From Rhodobiaceae bacterium (GTDB lineage: Bacteria; Pseudomonadota; Alphaproteobacteria; Parvibaculales; Parvibaculaceae), in contig JAAWWE010000006.1 in the NCBI GenBank assembly GCA_021404525.1, forward strand, positions 62,001 to 126,000: a DNA stretch of 64,000 nt, in the 5' to 3' direction. The notes under the pieces were generated by a model. That model ran no database searches, was not told the origin of the DNA, and saw nothing but the letters and a program-made list of their open reading frames with translations. This document shows positions 19,785 through 27,903 of this stretch, piece by piece. Numbering within the stretch: position 1 is the first letter of the stretch; each line of letters opens with the position of its first letter. The translations under genes were made by a program, and so were the position numbers.

Positions 19785-21038
19785 ATGGACCATAAACTGC
19801 AGGTGGAAATTCTCAAAGACCTGATGCATCAGCTCGATACGGGAAAAAACATCGATGTGGGTGTTCAGTATAAAATCCCGACCGATAGCTATGCCAACGA
19901 GGAACTGGCCGAAAAAGAATGGGAGACCATGTTTCGAAACCATCCCCAGGCGATTGGCCTGTCGGGTGCTCTGCCTGAGCCTGGAAGCTTCCTCACACTG
20001 GAAGACTTTGGCGCGCCGGTCCTCGCCACCCGCGACAAGAAAGGCACCTTCCGGGCTTTCCTCAACGCCTGCCGCCATCGCGCCACACGTGTCGCAACAG
20101 AGGCCCGCGGCAAACGAACTCTCTTCACCTGCCCTTTCCACGCCTGGTCCTATTCAAACGAAGGCGACCTGGTGGCCATCCCCGACAATGATCACTTTGG
20201 CGACGTGGACAAATCCTGTCGCGGCTTGATCGAGTTACCTGCCCTTGAACATGGCGGTCTGCTTTGGGTGCATCCGCAGCCAGAGGGCAAACTGGATATT
20301 GAGGGTCTGCTGGGTCCACTCGCCAATGAGATCGCGTCCAATGGTTTTGAAGACCTGGTCTATGTCGGCAGCAAAACCATTGACCGGAAGCTCAATTGGA
20401 AATTCGCCAACGACACATTTGGCGAAACCTATCATTTCCAGAAGCTGCATAAGGACACGTTGGGCCATATCTTCTATGGCAACAACACCCACTATGAAGA
20501 GTTTGGTCGCAATCACAGATTCACGACGGCCAATATCGGCATAGACAAATTCCGAGAACTGCCGGAGTCCGAATGGCAAATCAACCAGGGGACCTTTGTC
20601 GACTACCACCTCTTCCCCAACATTCAATGCATCTGGAGCGGCGACAATGTCTCCTTTATCCGCATCTATCCGGACCCGGAAAATGTCGGCCGCTCAATCA
20701 CCCAGGTCGACTTCTACTTCTCGCAAACCGCTGTTGACGCCGCAAATGCGGCGGACGCAGAAACAAAAGCGAAATCAGTTGAGAATGTCTACGAGCGAAC
20801 AGAAGACAGCGTGTCGACGCTGGAAAGCATCATGGAAGTCTTCAACAGCACCATTGAACAGGAAGACTATGTGATGGGCGAATACCAGCAGATCGCTGCC
20901 GCCAGCGGGATCGCGGGCGATGCCCTGATTGGCCGCAACGAGCCGGTCATCCACCACTATCATCGCTCTTACCGGGAAGCGTTGGGCCTTCCGCCACTTG
21001 AAACGATTGAGCCACCAATCCAGACTGCGGCGGAATAG
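19785..21038 (+). CDS. Rieske non-heme iron oxygenase, alpha subunit
   Basis: 417 residues. The Rieske 2Fe-2S motif is intact: Cys96-x-His98 (NACRHRATRV) and Cys116-x2-His119 (FTCPFHAWSY). The catalytic domain has the 2-His iron site in NDTFGETYHFQKLH (His217 and His222). Such proteins hydroxylate aromatic or aliphatic rings with electrons from a ferredoxin/reductase, neither of which is encoded nearby. No beta subunit follows, so it is probably an alpha-only oxygenase. GGAGG lies seven bases before the ATG. Likely co-transcribed with the dehalogenase-like gene. Confidence 0.92.
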   Translation: MDHKLQVEILKDLMHQLDTGKNIDVGVQYKIPTDSYANEELAEKEWETMFRNHPQAIGLSGALPEPGSFLTLEDFGAPVLATRDKKGTFRAFLNACRHRATRVATEARGKRTLFTCPFHAWSYSNEGDLVAIPDNDHFGDVDKSCRGLIELPALEHGGLLWVHPQPEGKLDIEGLLGPLANEIASNGFEDLVYVGSKTIDRKLNWKFANDTFGETYHFQKLHKDTLGHIFYGNNTHYEEFGRNHRFTTANIGIDKFRELPESEWQINQGTFVDYHLFPNIQCIWSGDNVSFIRIYPDPENVGRSITQVDFYFSQTAVDAANAADAETKAKSVENVYERTEDSVSTLESIMEVFNSTIEQEDYVMGEYQQIAAASGIAGDALIGRNEPVIHHYHRSYREALGLPPLETIEPPIQTAAE

Positions 21039-21047
21039 AGCTCACCA

Positions 21048-21082
21048 GAGAGCCCCACATCAAAGTTGGGGCTCTCCCTTTC
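21048..21082 (+). terminator. Terminator-like hairpin after the Rieske gene
   Basis: GAGAGCCCCA (21048-21057) and TGGGGCTCTC (21067-21076) form a perfect 10-bp stem with a 9-base loop, followed by CCTTTCT. The tail is short on T, so part of the transcription may run into the GST-like gene 12 bases further on. Confidence 0.7.
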
Positions 21083-21093
21083 TGGACCCAGTC

Positions 21094-21921
21094 ATGGAAC
21101 ATGTCGACATTTACGGCACCGATCATTCACCCTGGGTACAAGCCGTCCTGCTTGGTCTCTATGAAGCAAAGATTGATCATCGCCTGAGGTCCGTGCCACC
21201 GCTTCAGACATTCCTGAAAGCTGGCATCATGATGCCGGCAGCAAAGATTGACGACGGCGCATGGCATCTAGAATCCACCGACATTCTCGTAAGTCTGGGC
21301 TTTGATGCAGTGCCCAAAGAGCACCAAAGGCTTGTCATGAGCAGCTGGCGCGGGCTCATCCATCGTGTTGATAGCTCCGCTCTGTTCTGGAGCAATTTCA
21401 GCCTGGCAGGTGACCGCCACCCGTCCTACCTGCGCCGGCAAATCAGCAACCTGTTGCGACCGTTCATGCCGCTAACTTTTTTCCTGTTGATCCATTTCCT
21501 GCGACTGACAGGGCGATCATCCATTCCAAAAAACTTCGGCGATCAGTTTGTGCCCTTTGAAGACATGCTGAAAAGCTCCGGCACCCCCTACCTGTGTGGC
21601 GACAAACCCAACTCACTCGACTTTCTTCTGTTCGGCATGATCCAGTCTCATTGCACCACCTACGTGCCGCCGGTCCATGCACTACAAACTGACAAACGCC
21701 TACCACTTCTCCGCGCCTGGCTTGCAACCATGCAGGAACGGTTCAAAGGCTATGGTCACCTGTATTCAGGTGTCTATTTCCCACCGCACACCCTGCGTCA
21801 AGAAATCGCGACAGGCTCGGAACGACTGGTTTTCTGGATTGGCGCGACACTCATGGTCGTGGCCTTCCCGATCACAGTACCGCTCATCATCTTCTTCTCT
21901 GTTCGCAATCGCATTCGATAA
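21094..21921 (+). CDS. Glutathione S-transferase-like protein with a C-terminal membrane helix
   Basis: 275 residues from ATG at 21094. The first ~75 residues look like a thioredoxin-like GST N domain (VDIYGTDHSPWVQAVLLGLYEAKIDHRLRSVPP ... ESTDILVSLG). The middle part is helical with a GST C-like ending (GDKPNSLDFLLFGMIQSHCTTYVPP ... LPLLRAWLATMQERFKGYGHLYSG). The last ~30 residues form a hydrophobic helix followed by a basic tail (VFWIGATLMVVAFPITVPLIIFFSVRNRIR), so it is probably tail-anchored in the inner membrane. It follows the Rieske gene and may act on a reactive product of that pathway. Confidence 0.75.
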   Translation: MEHVDIYGTDHSPWVQAVLLGLYEAKIDHRLRSVPPLQTFLKAGIMMPAAKIDDGAWHLESTDILVSLGFDAVPKEHQRLVMSSWRGLIHRVDSSALFWSNFSLAGDRHPSYLRRQISNLLRPFMPLTFFLLIHFLRLTGRSSIPKNFGDQFVPFEDMLKSSGTPYLCGDKPNSLDFLLFGMIQSHCTTYVPPVHALQTDKRLPLLRAWLATMQERFKGYGHLYSGVYFPPHTLRQEIATGSERLVFWIGATLMVVAFPITVPLIIFFSVRNRIR

Positions 21922-21994
21922 AAATGAGGATCACATGTGGTCGACTTGCGGCACTGAGACTGCTTGGAATTTCGTCACGATTGGATGTTCTTTC

Positions 21995-22531
21995 CTAAAC
22001 ATTCAGAGCGATTGCCTGGTTGATCTTTTGACCGGCGTTTACCGCATGGTAGGTCGGAAAAGGAGAGCGATGAGAAACATCTATCTCGCGCTTGAGCCAG
22101 GCCCGTTCCTCCAGCACAAACAATGACTGGGACAGGGCACGGTCCGAGATTCCCCCCAGTTCTGATTTGATGTGCGAAAACCGCGCAGGTACATCCGTCA
22201 CCGCGAGAATGGGAACCGCCCAACTTCGCCGGATGACGACGAATGCATCTTCATCAAGCACATTCTCCATGACCCTCCCGGCAATCACTGCAGCCCTCTT
22301 TCCAGACGGGGTCAATCGAAACTCAGGCCGCAACGGGTGGCCATGGCCTGGATTTCTCTCAAGCAGTCCCAGCTGAACCAAATGCTCCATGCTCGATGCA
22401 AACGAACTGCGACTGGCCTTCGTTGCGGCCAGCAAAGGCGCCTGTCTGCCCGGAGTGCCGGATTGCAACAGCGACAGGATCTTTAATGACCAGGCTTTAG
22501 ACGTGATGTTGACAAGCAGCTCGATATCCAT
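21995..22531 (-). CDS. Tandem winged-helix regulator (HxlR-like)
   Basis: 178 residues that read as two winged-helix units. Unit 1 (~1-80): ITSKAWSLKILSLLQSG ... SRSSFASSMEHLVQLGLLERNPG ... PEFRLTPSGKRAA. Unit 2 (~95-178): VIRRSWAVPILAVTDVPARFSHIKSELGGISDRALSQSLFVLEERAWLKREID ... PTYHAVNAGQKI, close to HxlR. A single chain carrying two HxlR-like units could bind DNA as a pseudo-dimer. Divergent from the VOC gene, with an inverted repeat directly upstream of its start, so it is a probable local regulator. Confidence 0.7.
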   Translation of the reverse strand: MDIELLVNITSKAWSLKILSLLQSGTPGRQAPLLAATKASRSSFASSMEHLVQLGLLERNPGHGHPLRPEFRLTPSGKRAAVIAGRVMENVLDEDAFVVIRRSWAVPILAVTDVPARFSHIKSELGGISDRALSQSLFVLEERAWLKREIDVSHRSPFPTYHAVNAGQKINQAIALNV

Positions 22532-22532
22532 G

Positions 22533-22551
22533 AAATATATATACTATATTT
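22533..22551. promoter_or_regulatory. Inverted repeat between HxlR-like and VOC genes
   Basis: AAATATA and TATATTT arms separated by 5 bases lie directly upstream of the regulator start codon and 20 bases before the VOC gene. It is AT-rich, so it may be promoter as well as operator. Confidence 0.45.
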
Positions 22552-22571
22552 TTAGGACATAGGAAACCATC

Positions 22572-22943
22572 ATGTCGGTAGTCACATTGGACAATACGAT
22601 CACGCTCGCCCTGTCAGTACGCGACAGACACACAAGCGCAGAATGGTATGAGCAGCACCTTGGCTTCGCCACGCTCTACCATGCCGACGAGGCTGGTTGG
22701 AGTGAGCTACAGACCAACACTGACGGTGTGACTCTGGGCTTGGGTGAACAATCAGAACCTGCGCCGGGAAACACCGTTCCAGTCTTTGGCGTTGCAGACA
22801 TCGCAATCGCGCGGGCCGCGTTGGAAAAAGCGGGCGTAAGGTTTGATGGAGAAACCGAGACCATTGAAGGCATGGTCAGCACGGCCACATTCTATGATCC
22901 AGATGACAATGCCCTCATGCTGGCCCAAGACCTCTCAAAATAG
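22572..22943 (+). CDS. VOC-family (glyoxalase/bleomycin-resistance fold) protein
   Basis: 123 residues, one VOC module pair. ITLALSVRDRHTSAEWYEQHLGF begins the first beta-alpha-beta unit and VFGVADIAIARAALEKAGVRF ... TATFYDPDDNALMLAQD the second. FYDPDDN carries the usual C-terminal acidic signature. Members bind a metal and act on dicarbonyls, dioxygenate rings or bind drugs; the role here is unknown. AGGAAACCATC precedes the ATG. Confidence 0.85.
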   Translation: MSVVTLDNTITLALSVRDRHTSAEWYEQHLGFATLYHADEAGWSELQTNTDGVTLGLGEQSEPAPGNTVPVFGVADIAIARAALEKAGVRFDGETETIEGMVSTATFYDPDDNALMLAQDLSK

Positions 22944-22991
22944 AAAGCGTCCAAGCCAGCATCGCCACGCCTGGCGAAGCCAGCCACTATG

Positions 22992-23828
22992 CTAGTCAGG
23001 TAACTGATCGAGAAACACACGAAAGGCTTTGGCGAACTTCTTAGGTGTTTCAAGTGCCGGCATATGCCCCGCTCTAAAGGTCACCAATTCATGGTGAGGC
23101 GTCGCTTCAACAGCAGCCCGGCTCTTCTTTAAGGGCACGATCTGGTCCTTGCTTGCCCAGGCATAAAGGACAGGCATCGGAAGACGGGCTGCGACAGCGC
23201 GAATATCAGCCTTCGGCGAGATAAAGCTCCGCCAGGCATCAACCAAGGGCTGCGCAATTTCAAACCGGGCATCAATGATCCGTTTGCGCTGCGCCTTCGC
23301 TGCACGCCTTGGCAGCACGCGGCCGTAATAGAGTTTGAACGCCGGAGTGAACCACCGCTTGCGGTCCACACCCGCCTGAAAAAACGCCACCATGCGACCA
23401 ATGGCAAACCGGGCAAATCCAGTCACCGGAGCGAGCCCCCCTGGATTCGACAGGACAAGCCCGCGCACTTTTTCTGGATGCCGGTCCGCGTAAAGAAGGG
23501 CCGTCGCACCCCCAATAGAATTGCCATAGAGCACAAATCGCTCGAGCCCTAAGGTGGTCACAAAACCCTCCAACAACGCGCAATAGCGCTCGGCTGAGGC
23601 CGGTTCTGTGTCGGAGCCAGAGCGCCCCTGCCCCGGCCAGTCAATCGCGATGATCTCAACCTGATCACTGACCAGCTCCGCAAATTTTTCAAAGTCCCGC
23701 GCCCCATGGCCAATGGCGTGGAGACAGAGAACCACGGGCCCCGTTCCGCATCGCTGATAGGCAATATCAACATCGTCTATCTCAATCCTTGGCGACCCTT
23801 CAGCGGCGCCCGTTTCAAATCTTTTCAT
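22992..23828 (-). CDS. Alpha/beta hydrolase
   Basis: 278 residues from ATG at 23828. Oxyanion/HG region LCLHAIGHGARDF, nucleophile Ser in LYGNSIGGATALLYADRHPEKV, acid in LYAWASKDQIVP and His in FRAGHMPALETP. This is the serine-nucleophile MhpC-like pattern. Divergent from a TetR gene with a 28-bp palindrome between them, so it is probably inducible by its substrate. Substrate unknown. Confidence 0.87.
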   Translation of the reverse strand: MKRFETGAAEGSPRIEIDDVDIAYQRCGTGPVVLCLHAIGHGARDFEKFAELVSDQVEIIAIDWPGQGRSGSDTEPASAERYCALLEGFVTTLGLERFVLYGNSIGGATALLYADRHPEKVRGLVLSNPGGLAPVTGFARFAIGRMVAFFQAGVDRKRWFTPAFKLYYGRVLPRRAAKAQRKRIIDARFEIAQPLVDAWRSFISPKADIRAVAARLPMPVLYAWASKDQIVPLKKSRAAVEATPHHELVTFRAGHMPALETPKKFAKAFRVFLDQLPD

Positions 23829-23837
23829 GCGTTTTTC

Positions 23838-23865
23838 CAAAAAGAGATATTTATATCACTTTTTG
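23838..23865. promoter_or_regulatory. 28-bp palindromic operator
   Basis: CAAAAAG-A-GATAT-TT-ATATC-A-CTTTTTG, symmetric at 24 of 28 positions, starts ten bases upstream of the hydrolase ATG and lies 36 bases from the divergent TetR. It is the probable binding site of that TetR. Confidence 0.75.
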
Positions 23866-23901
23866 AATATGGGACACTTGCACCAGTGATTCAACACGAG
23901 A

Positions 23902-24480
23902 ATGCTTATGGCCTTAGCTCCCCCTTCAAAACAGCGCGCGAAATCCCAAGCCACCCGGCAAAAACTGATTGATGCGGCGGCTGATGAATTTCGCACCTCC
24001 GGCTATTTCAACACCGATACAAACAAAATCGCCACGCGGGCAGGCTATGCGCCAGCGACCTTCTACAAACACTTCAAAAACAAGCTGGGCATCTTTCTCG
24101 CGGCCTATGAGGCTTGGGTCGCCGAAGAATGGCGAGCGCTGGAGGCAGCGGACGAGGACACAGAAACCCTGATCCGTACCGTGCTTGCCCATCACAAAAA
24201 GCACCTGCTGTTCAGAACCGATCTGCGCGGGCTCGCGGCGACAGAGCCGGAGGTGAAGCGCTACCAGAACAAATTGCGTAGAGAACAGGTGAAACGTCTG
24301 GCAGAGCTCGCGCCGGATCTGGCACCGAAAGACGATGATTGGTCCAATCCCGTGTTTCTCTTGCTCACAATGGAGCGCGTGTCAGATGCGATCGCTGACG
24401 GATCGGCCAAAGCAAGCCATGCCACTGAAGCAAAGCTCATCGCCAACCTGGTAGAACTGATCAATAGTCTAAGACGCTAA
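23902..24480 (+). CDS. TetR-family regulator
   Basis: 192 residues. HTH at ~18-62 (TRQKLIDAAADEFRTSGYFNTDTNKIATRAGYAPATFYKHFKNKLGIFLAAYE). The ligand-binding half has no family I can name. The ATG at 23902 or the one at 23908 may be used; the second is better spaced from the CACGAG upstream. Divergent from the alpha/beta hydrolase across a strong palindrome. The stop overlaps the end of the convergent membrane protein by 4 bases. Confidence 0.88.
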   Translation: MLMALAPPSKQRAKSQATRQKLIDAAADEFRTSGYFNTDTNKIATRAGYAPATFYKHFKNKLGIFLAAYEAWVAEEWRALEAADEDTETLIRTVLAHHKKHLLFRTDLRGLAATEPEVKRYQNKLRREQVKRLAELAPDLAPKDDDWSNPVFLLLTMERVSDAIADGSAKASHATEAKLIANLVELINSLRR

Positions 24481-25619
24481 CCAATCGCCGCATCCACAGC
24501 CCGCTCCATCAAGGCGCCACCGATCCAGGAGACCAGGGGGATAGCGAGATAGAAGGCAAGCCGCCCGAGGGTGGAAAAATCAATCGGCCATTCGCGCGCA
24601 GCCTGTATCCGGGCTTCCAGCGCGAGCAAGCCACCGATTTTGGCGAGCGCCACATCATCCTCTTCAGCGGACTTAAGACGCGTCCAGCAGCGATCAATCA
24701 CCTTCCTTACGTCTTTTAATTGTCGCTCTTTTTCCGCCAGCAGCACACGGTGCCAACCGACAAGTGGCGCGACCAGATAGATGATCGCAACGCCGCCAAT
24801 CCCAATGAAGAAAGGGAGCAGCGTGCTGGTATCGATTTCACTGCTCAGGAAAAAGAGCGTGCCAATCGTGGCGCCCATCACCCAGGAGAAGGAGCCGCGC
24901 AGGGCTGCCTTGGAGACAGGCCTTAGCTTCGCTGGATCAAAAATGTCAGGCGCCGCAACCTTTGTTCGGAAACCGGACCACAACTGCCCCTCGCGAAACG
25001 CGATATAGACTGCCTTGGCGATGAGGGAAAATATCAAGGGAACAACAGCGAAGAACCAGACCGCGGCAAACTGCACCGAGTCAGGCGGCAGAAAATTGTA
25101 GCTTCCTTGCAACCCGATCAACTCCATCATGCCCGGCAAGGATGGAAAGAGCGTGATCACACCGGCCACATAGCCAACGATGCCAGCGACACGCGCGCCA
25201 ATCCTGTTGTCCCGATAATGCTTGTCCCAATAGCCGAGCAGGTCTTCCTCTGAAAGACCGAGCATGTTTGCTGCCTCACCTGCTTCATTGTGCTGAGCCA
25301 CCAGATTGTAGGAAGCGACCGTCCCGGCAAACCCACCAAGCAGACAAAAGACCATGGCAGCCCATCCATAAGGACCAAGACCAAAAAGAAGCTGCGTAGC
25401 GTCAGCCTCGTCTTCCACAAAATTATTGCGGGTGCCGAGTTCGTTGACCCCGACCTCAGAATAGATGCCAAACGAAAAGGCGAAAACCCAATAGCTCGCA
25501 ATCAGGATGCCCGCAATCAGGAAGGACGCAGGCCACGGCCGCCGCCCCAGATACCAAACCACCCATTGGTCCCAGGCATATAGCTGCTCGCGTTTGAGCG
25601 ATGGATCCCGTAGTGCCAA
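24477..25619 (-). CDS. Multi-pass membrane protein, unknown
   Basis: 380 residues from TTG at 25619, chosen because GGGGAGG lies five bases upstream; an in-frame TTG at 25697 would add 26 residues but has no site. Hydrophobic segments include WPASFLIAGILIASYWVFAFSFGIY, GWAAMVFCLLGGFAGTVASY, VAGIVGYVAGVITLFPSL, FAAVWFFAVVPLIFSLIAKAVYIAF, WVMGATIGTLFFLSS, LLPFFIGIGGVAIIYLVAPLVGW and a final LAFYLAIPLVSWIGGALM. A charged cytoplasmic stretch (EKERQLKDVRKVIDRCWTRLKSAEEDD) precedes the last helix. No family recognised. Divergent from the phosphotransferase gene. Confidence 0.75.
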   Translation of the reverse strand: MALRDPSLKREQLYAWDQWVVWYLGRRPWPASFLIAGILIASYWVFAFSFGIYSEVGVNELGTRNNFVEDEADATQLLFGLGPYGWAAMVFCLLGGFAGTVASYNLVAQHNEAGEAANMLGLSEEDLLGYWDKHYRDNRIGARVAGIVGYVAGVITLFPSLPGMMELIGLQGSYNFLPPDSVQFAAVWFFAVVPLIFSLIAKAVYIAFREGQLWSGFRTKVAAPDIFDPAKLRPVSKAALRGSFSWVMGATIGTLFFLSSEIDTSTLLPFFIGIGGVAIIYLVAPLVGWHRVLLAEKERQLKDVRKVIDRCWTRLKSAEEDDVALAKIGGLLALEARIQAAREWPIDFSTLGRLAFYLAIPLVSWIGGALMERAVDAAIG

Positions 25620-25729
25620 AGCCGCCTCCCCTTTTCCTCGTCCCAGATTGTTGTCTGCCCCTGCGGCAAGGTCAAACCCATTGCTCCCTATACGCAAGTC
25701 TCGCTAGGCTGGATGCCGGGGAGACACAT

Positions 25730-26800
25730 ATGACATCCATACCAACAGAAAAAAGCATCGATAACACCTGGCTCACTGACCAGCTCAACAGGGCCGGTCA
25801 TAAGGTCGAGGTGACGGGCTTCACCGCGAAACGCATCGGCACCGGCCAGATTGGCAAATGCATTAGATATGAGCTTCAACTGACCGGGGATACTAACGGT
25901 ACACCCACAAGCCTGGTTGGCAAGTTTCCCTCCGACGATGAAACAAGCCGGGCAACTGGGGTCATGCTCAAGAATTTCATCAAGGAAGTCTCCTTCTACC
26001 AGCAGCTGCAGGATCGCCTGACAATCGCGACACCTAAGTGCTATTTCGCGGCCATTGACGGTGAAGGACCGGACTTTGCCCTGCTTCTTGAAGACTTGGA
26101 GCCCGCCGTTCAGGGCGACCAGTTGGCAGGCTGCTCCGTGGAAGTCGCCCGCGCGGCAGTTCTGGAATTGGTGGGTCTGCATGCGCCCAGCTGGAATGAT
26201 CAGAGCCTGCGCGGCAAAGACTGGCTCGGCGAACCAGATGCCGAGAGCACCGAACTCAACCGAGCGCTCTACCAGGGCAACATTGACGGCTTTGCAGAAC
26301 GCTATGGACCCAAGCTGAAGGCAGACGAGCTGGAGATCATCAAAAAAGTAGCGGGTACCGCTCCGCCAACAGGGGAGACATTGCCCGACCCCTTTGCGCT
26401 TGTGCATATCGACTACCGTCTCGACAATCTGCTCATCAATGAAAGCGTCACGCCACCCAAGATCACGGCTGTGGATTGGCAGAGCATTTCGCTCGGCAGT
26501 CCCCTTGCTGACGTCGCCTATTTCCTTGGCGCGGGCCTACGCTCCGAAACCCGCAAACAAGCCGAAGAAGAGATTGTCCGCGCCTATCACGCGGCTCTGC
26601 TCAACACCGGCATCAAAGACTATGGCTGGGACGCGTGCTGGACCGACTATCGCAAAGGCGTTTTTGCGGGCTTCTTCGTCACCGTCATCGCCTCCATGAT
26701 CGTGGAACGCACCGAGCGCGGCGATGAAATGTTCCTCACCATGGCCAGACGCCACGCACGACACGCCCTCGACCTAGGGTCAGACGAGTTTTTGACCTGA
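25730..26800 (+). CDS. APH/ChoK-family phosphotransferase
   Basis: 356 residues from ATG at 25730, with GGGGAG six bases upstream. Kinase-like fold: TGEIGKC-like loop GTGQIGKCIRYEL near residue 35, catalytic ALVHIDYRLDNLLI (H-x-D-x4-N) and metal-binding ITAVDWQSISLGSPLADVAYFLGAG. Resembles the EcKL/DUF1679-like and acyl-CoA-dehydrogenase-associated APH proteins that phosphorylate hydroxylated small molecules. Substrate unknown; ordinary catabolic enzyme is more likely than drug resistance. Confidence 0.87.
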   Translation: MTSIPTEKSIDNTWLTDQLNRAGHKVEVTGFTAKRIGTGQIGKCIRYELQLTGDTNGTPTSLVGKFPSDDETSRATGVMLKNFIKEVSFYQQLQDRLTIATPKCYFAAIDGEGPDFALLLEDLEPAVQGDQLAGCSVEVARAAVLELVGLHAPSWNDQSLRGKDWLGEPDAESTELNRALYQGNIDGFAERYGPKLKADELEIIKKVAGTAPPTGETLPDPFALVHIDYRLDNLLINESVTPPKITAVDWQSISLGSPLADVAYFLGAGLRSETRKQAEEEIVRAYHAALLNTGIKDYGWDACWTDYRKGVFAGFFVTVIASMIVERTERGDEMFLTMARRHARHALDLGSDEFLT

Positions 26801-26877
26801 GGTAAAAAAATCGATCAGCCCCCGTATCTTTTTCGGGTCCTCATCCGTTTAAGCTAGACAAAGACGGGAGAGACATC

Positions 26878-27873
26878 ATGTCGAACAAAACCGATGAGAT
26901 CAGCGCTGGCGAAGAAGAGAGACGGAAAGACGGCCAGGCCCATATGCGCCAGGCCTGGTTTTTATATCTGAACGATATCGAGCCAACCAGACCACGGTTG
27001 TTTCGCTATTGCCGCAAACTCACCGGCAATGTCTGGGATGCGGAGGACCTCGTTCAGGACACCCTACTCCGGGGCTTCAGCAATCTGGCTCTAGAAGACA
27101 ATCGGGACATAGCTTGGGGTGCCTATCTCGCCCGAACCGCGAGCAATCTCTTCATTGACCAGACCCGCCGTCAGAGTCACGCGTCGTTGGAGGAAGCAGA
27201 GGAGCCATCAGAACCATCGGTCGCCGAGACAGCCGCAGCCATTCGTGATGGAGGACGTAAACTGATGACCGTGCTGTCCCCCCAGGAACGCTGCGCCATC
27301 GTCCTGAAAGACGTTTTTGAATACACGCTCACGGAGACAGCGAGCCTGCTTGAAACAACCGAAGGAGCCGTAAAGGCGGCTCTCCATCGCGGTCGGGAGA
27401 AACTCGCCGACCCAACCCCCAGCACCCGCCCTGCGCCGTCTGAGGCCCTGGTTCAGCGTTTTGTCGATGCGTTTAACGCTGCTGATGTAAACGCCATGCG
27501 AGACACCATGCTACAGACCGTCACAGCAGAAGTCTTTGCACTTGGCACAGGACGTGGCCTCGACAATATCGACAAACCAGACCGATGGATCGGCGCCTGT
27601 CTCAACGGGCACTCACCAGATCCAACCCGCCAGCAGCGCGCCGAATGCGCCATATTTGAAGGCATGCCCATTGTTATCCTGTGGCGGCGTTTTGGCGAAG
27701 GCCCGGAGAACATGGAAGAGATCTGGCGCTTCCACCCGCAGGACGGAAAAATCGCCCATATCTGGGATTATTGCGCCTGCCCAGAAACACTGGAAGAAGT
27801 GGGACAGGCACTCGGCTATCCAGTGGTGACCAGGTCCTACAGCACCTATCAGGGTGAATTGGGAGAGGAGTGA
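26878..27873 (+). CDS. ECF sigma factor with C-terminal SnoaL-like extension
   Basis: 331 residues. Region 2 (RPRLFRYCRKLTGNVWDAEDLVQDTLLRGFSNL ... WGAYLARTASNLFIDQTRR) and region 4 (LSPQERCAIVLKDVFEYTLTETASLLETTEGAVKAALHRGREKL) are complete by residue ~185. The remaining ~140 residues (SEALVQRFVDAFNAADVNAMRDTM ... PIVILWRRFGEGPENMEEIWRFHPQDGKIAHIWDYCACPETLEEV) look like a SnoaL-like domain, the arrangement of ECF groups that carry a fused regulatory domain instead of a separate anti-sigma factor. No anti-sigma gene adjoins. Target promoters unknown. Confidence 0.88.
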   Translation: MSNKTDEISAGEEERRKDGQAHMRQAWFLYLNDIEPTRPRLFRYCRKLTGNVWDAEDLVQDTLLRGFSNLALEDNRDIAWGAYLARTASNLFIDQTRRQSHASLEEAEEPSEPSVAETAAAIRDGGRKLMTVLSPQERCAIVLKDVFEYTLTETASLLETTEGAVKAALHRGREKLADPTPSTRPAPSEALVQRFVDAFNAADVNAMRDTMLQTVTAEVFALGTGRGLDNIDKPDRWIGACLNGHSPDPTRQQRAECAIFEGMPIVILWRRFGEGPENMEEIWRFHPQDGKIAHIWDYCACPETLEEVGQALGYPVVTRSYSTYQGELGEE

Positions 27874-27903
27874 GCCAAACGACGCAGCAAAGGCAGTTTG
27901 GCT
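27873..27903. terminator. Hairpin between convergent ECF sigma and yqeY genes
   Basis: AGCCAAAC (27873-27880) and GTTTGGCT (27896-27903) form a perfect 8-bp stem with a 15-base loop exactly between the two stop codons. There is no T tract on either side, so termination is possible but unproven. Confidence 0.4.
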
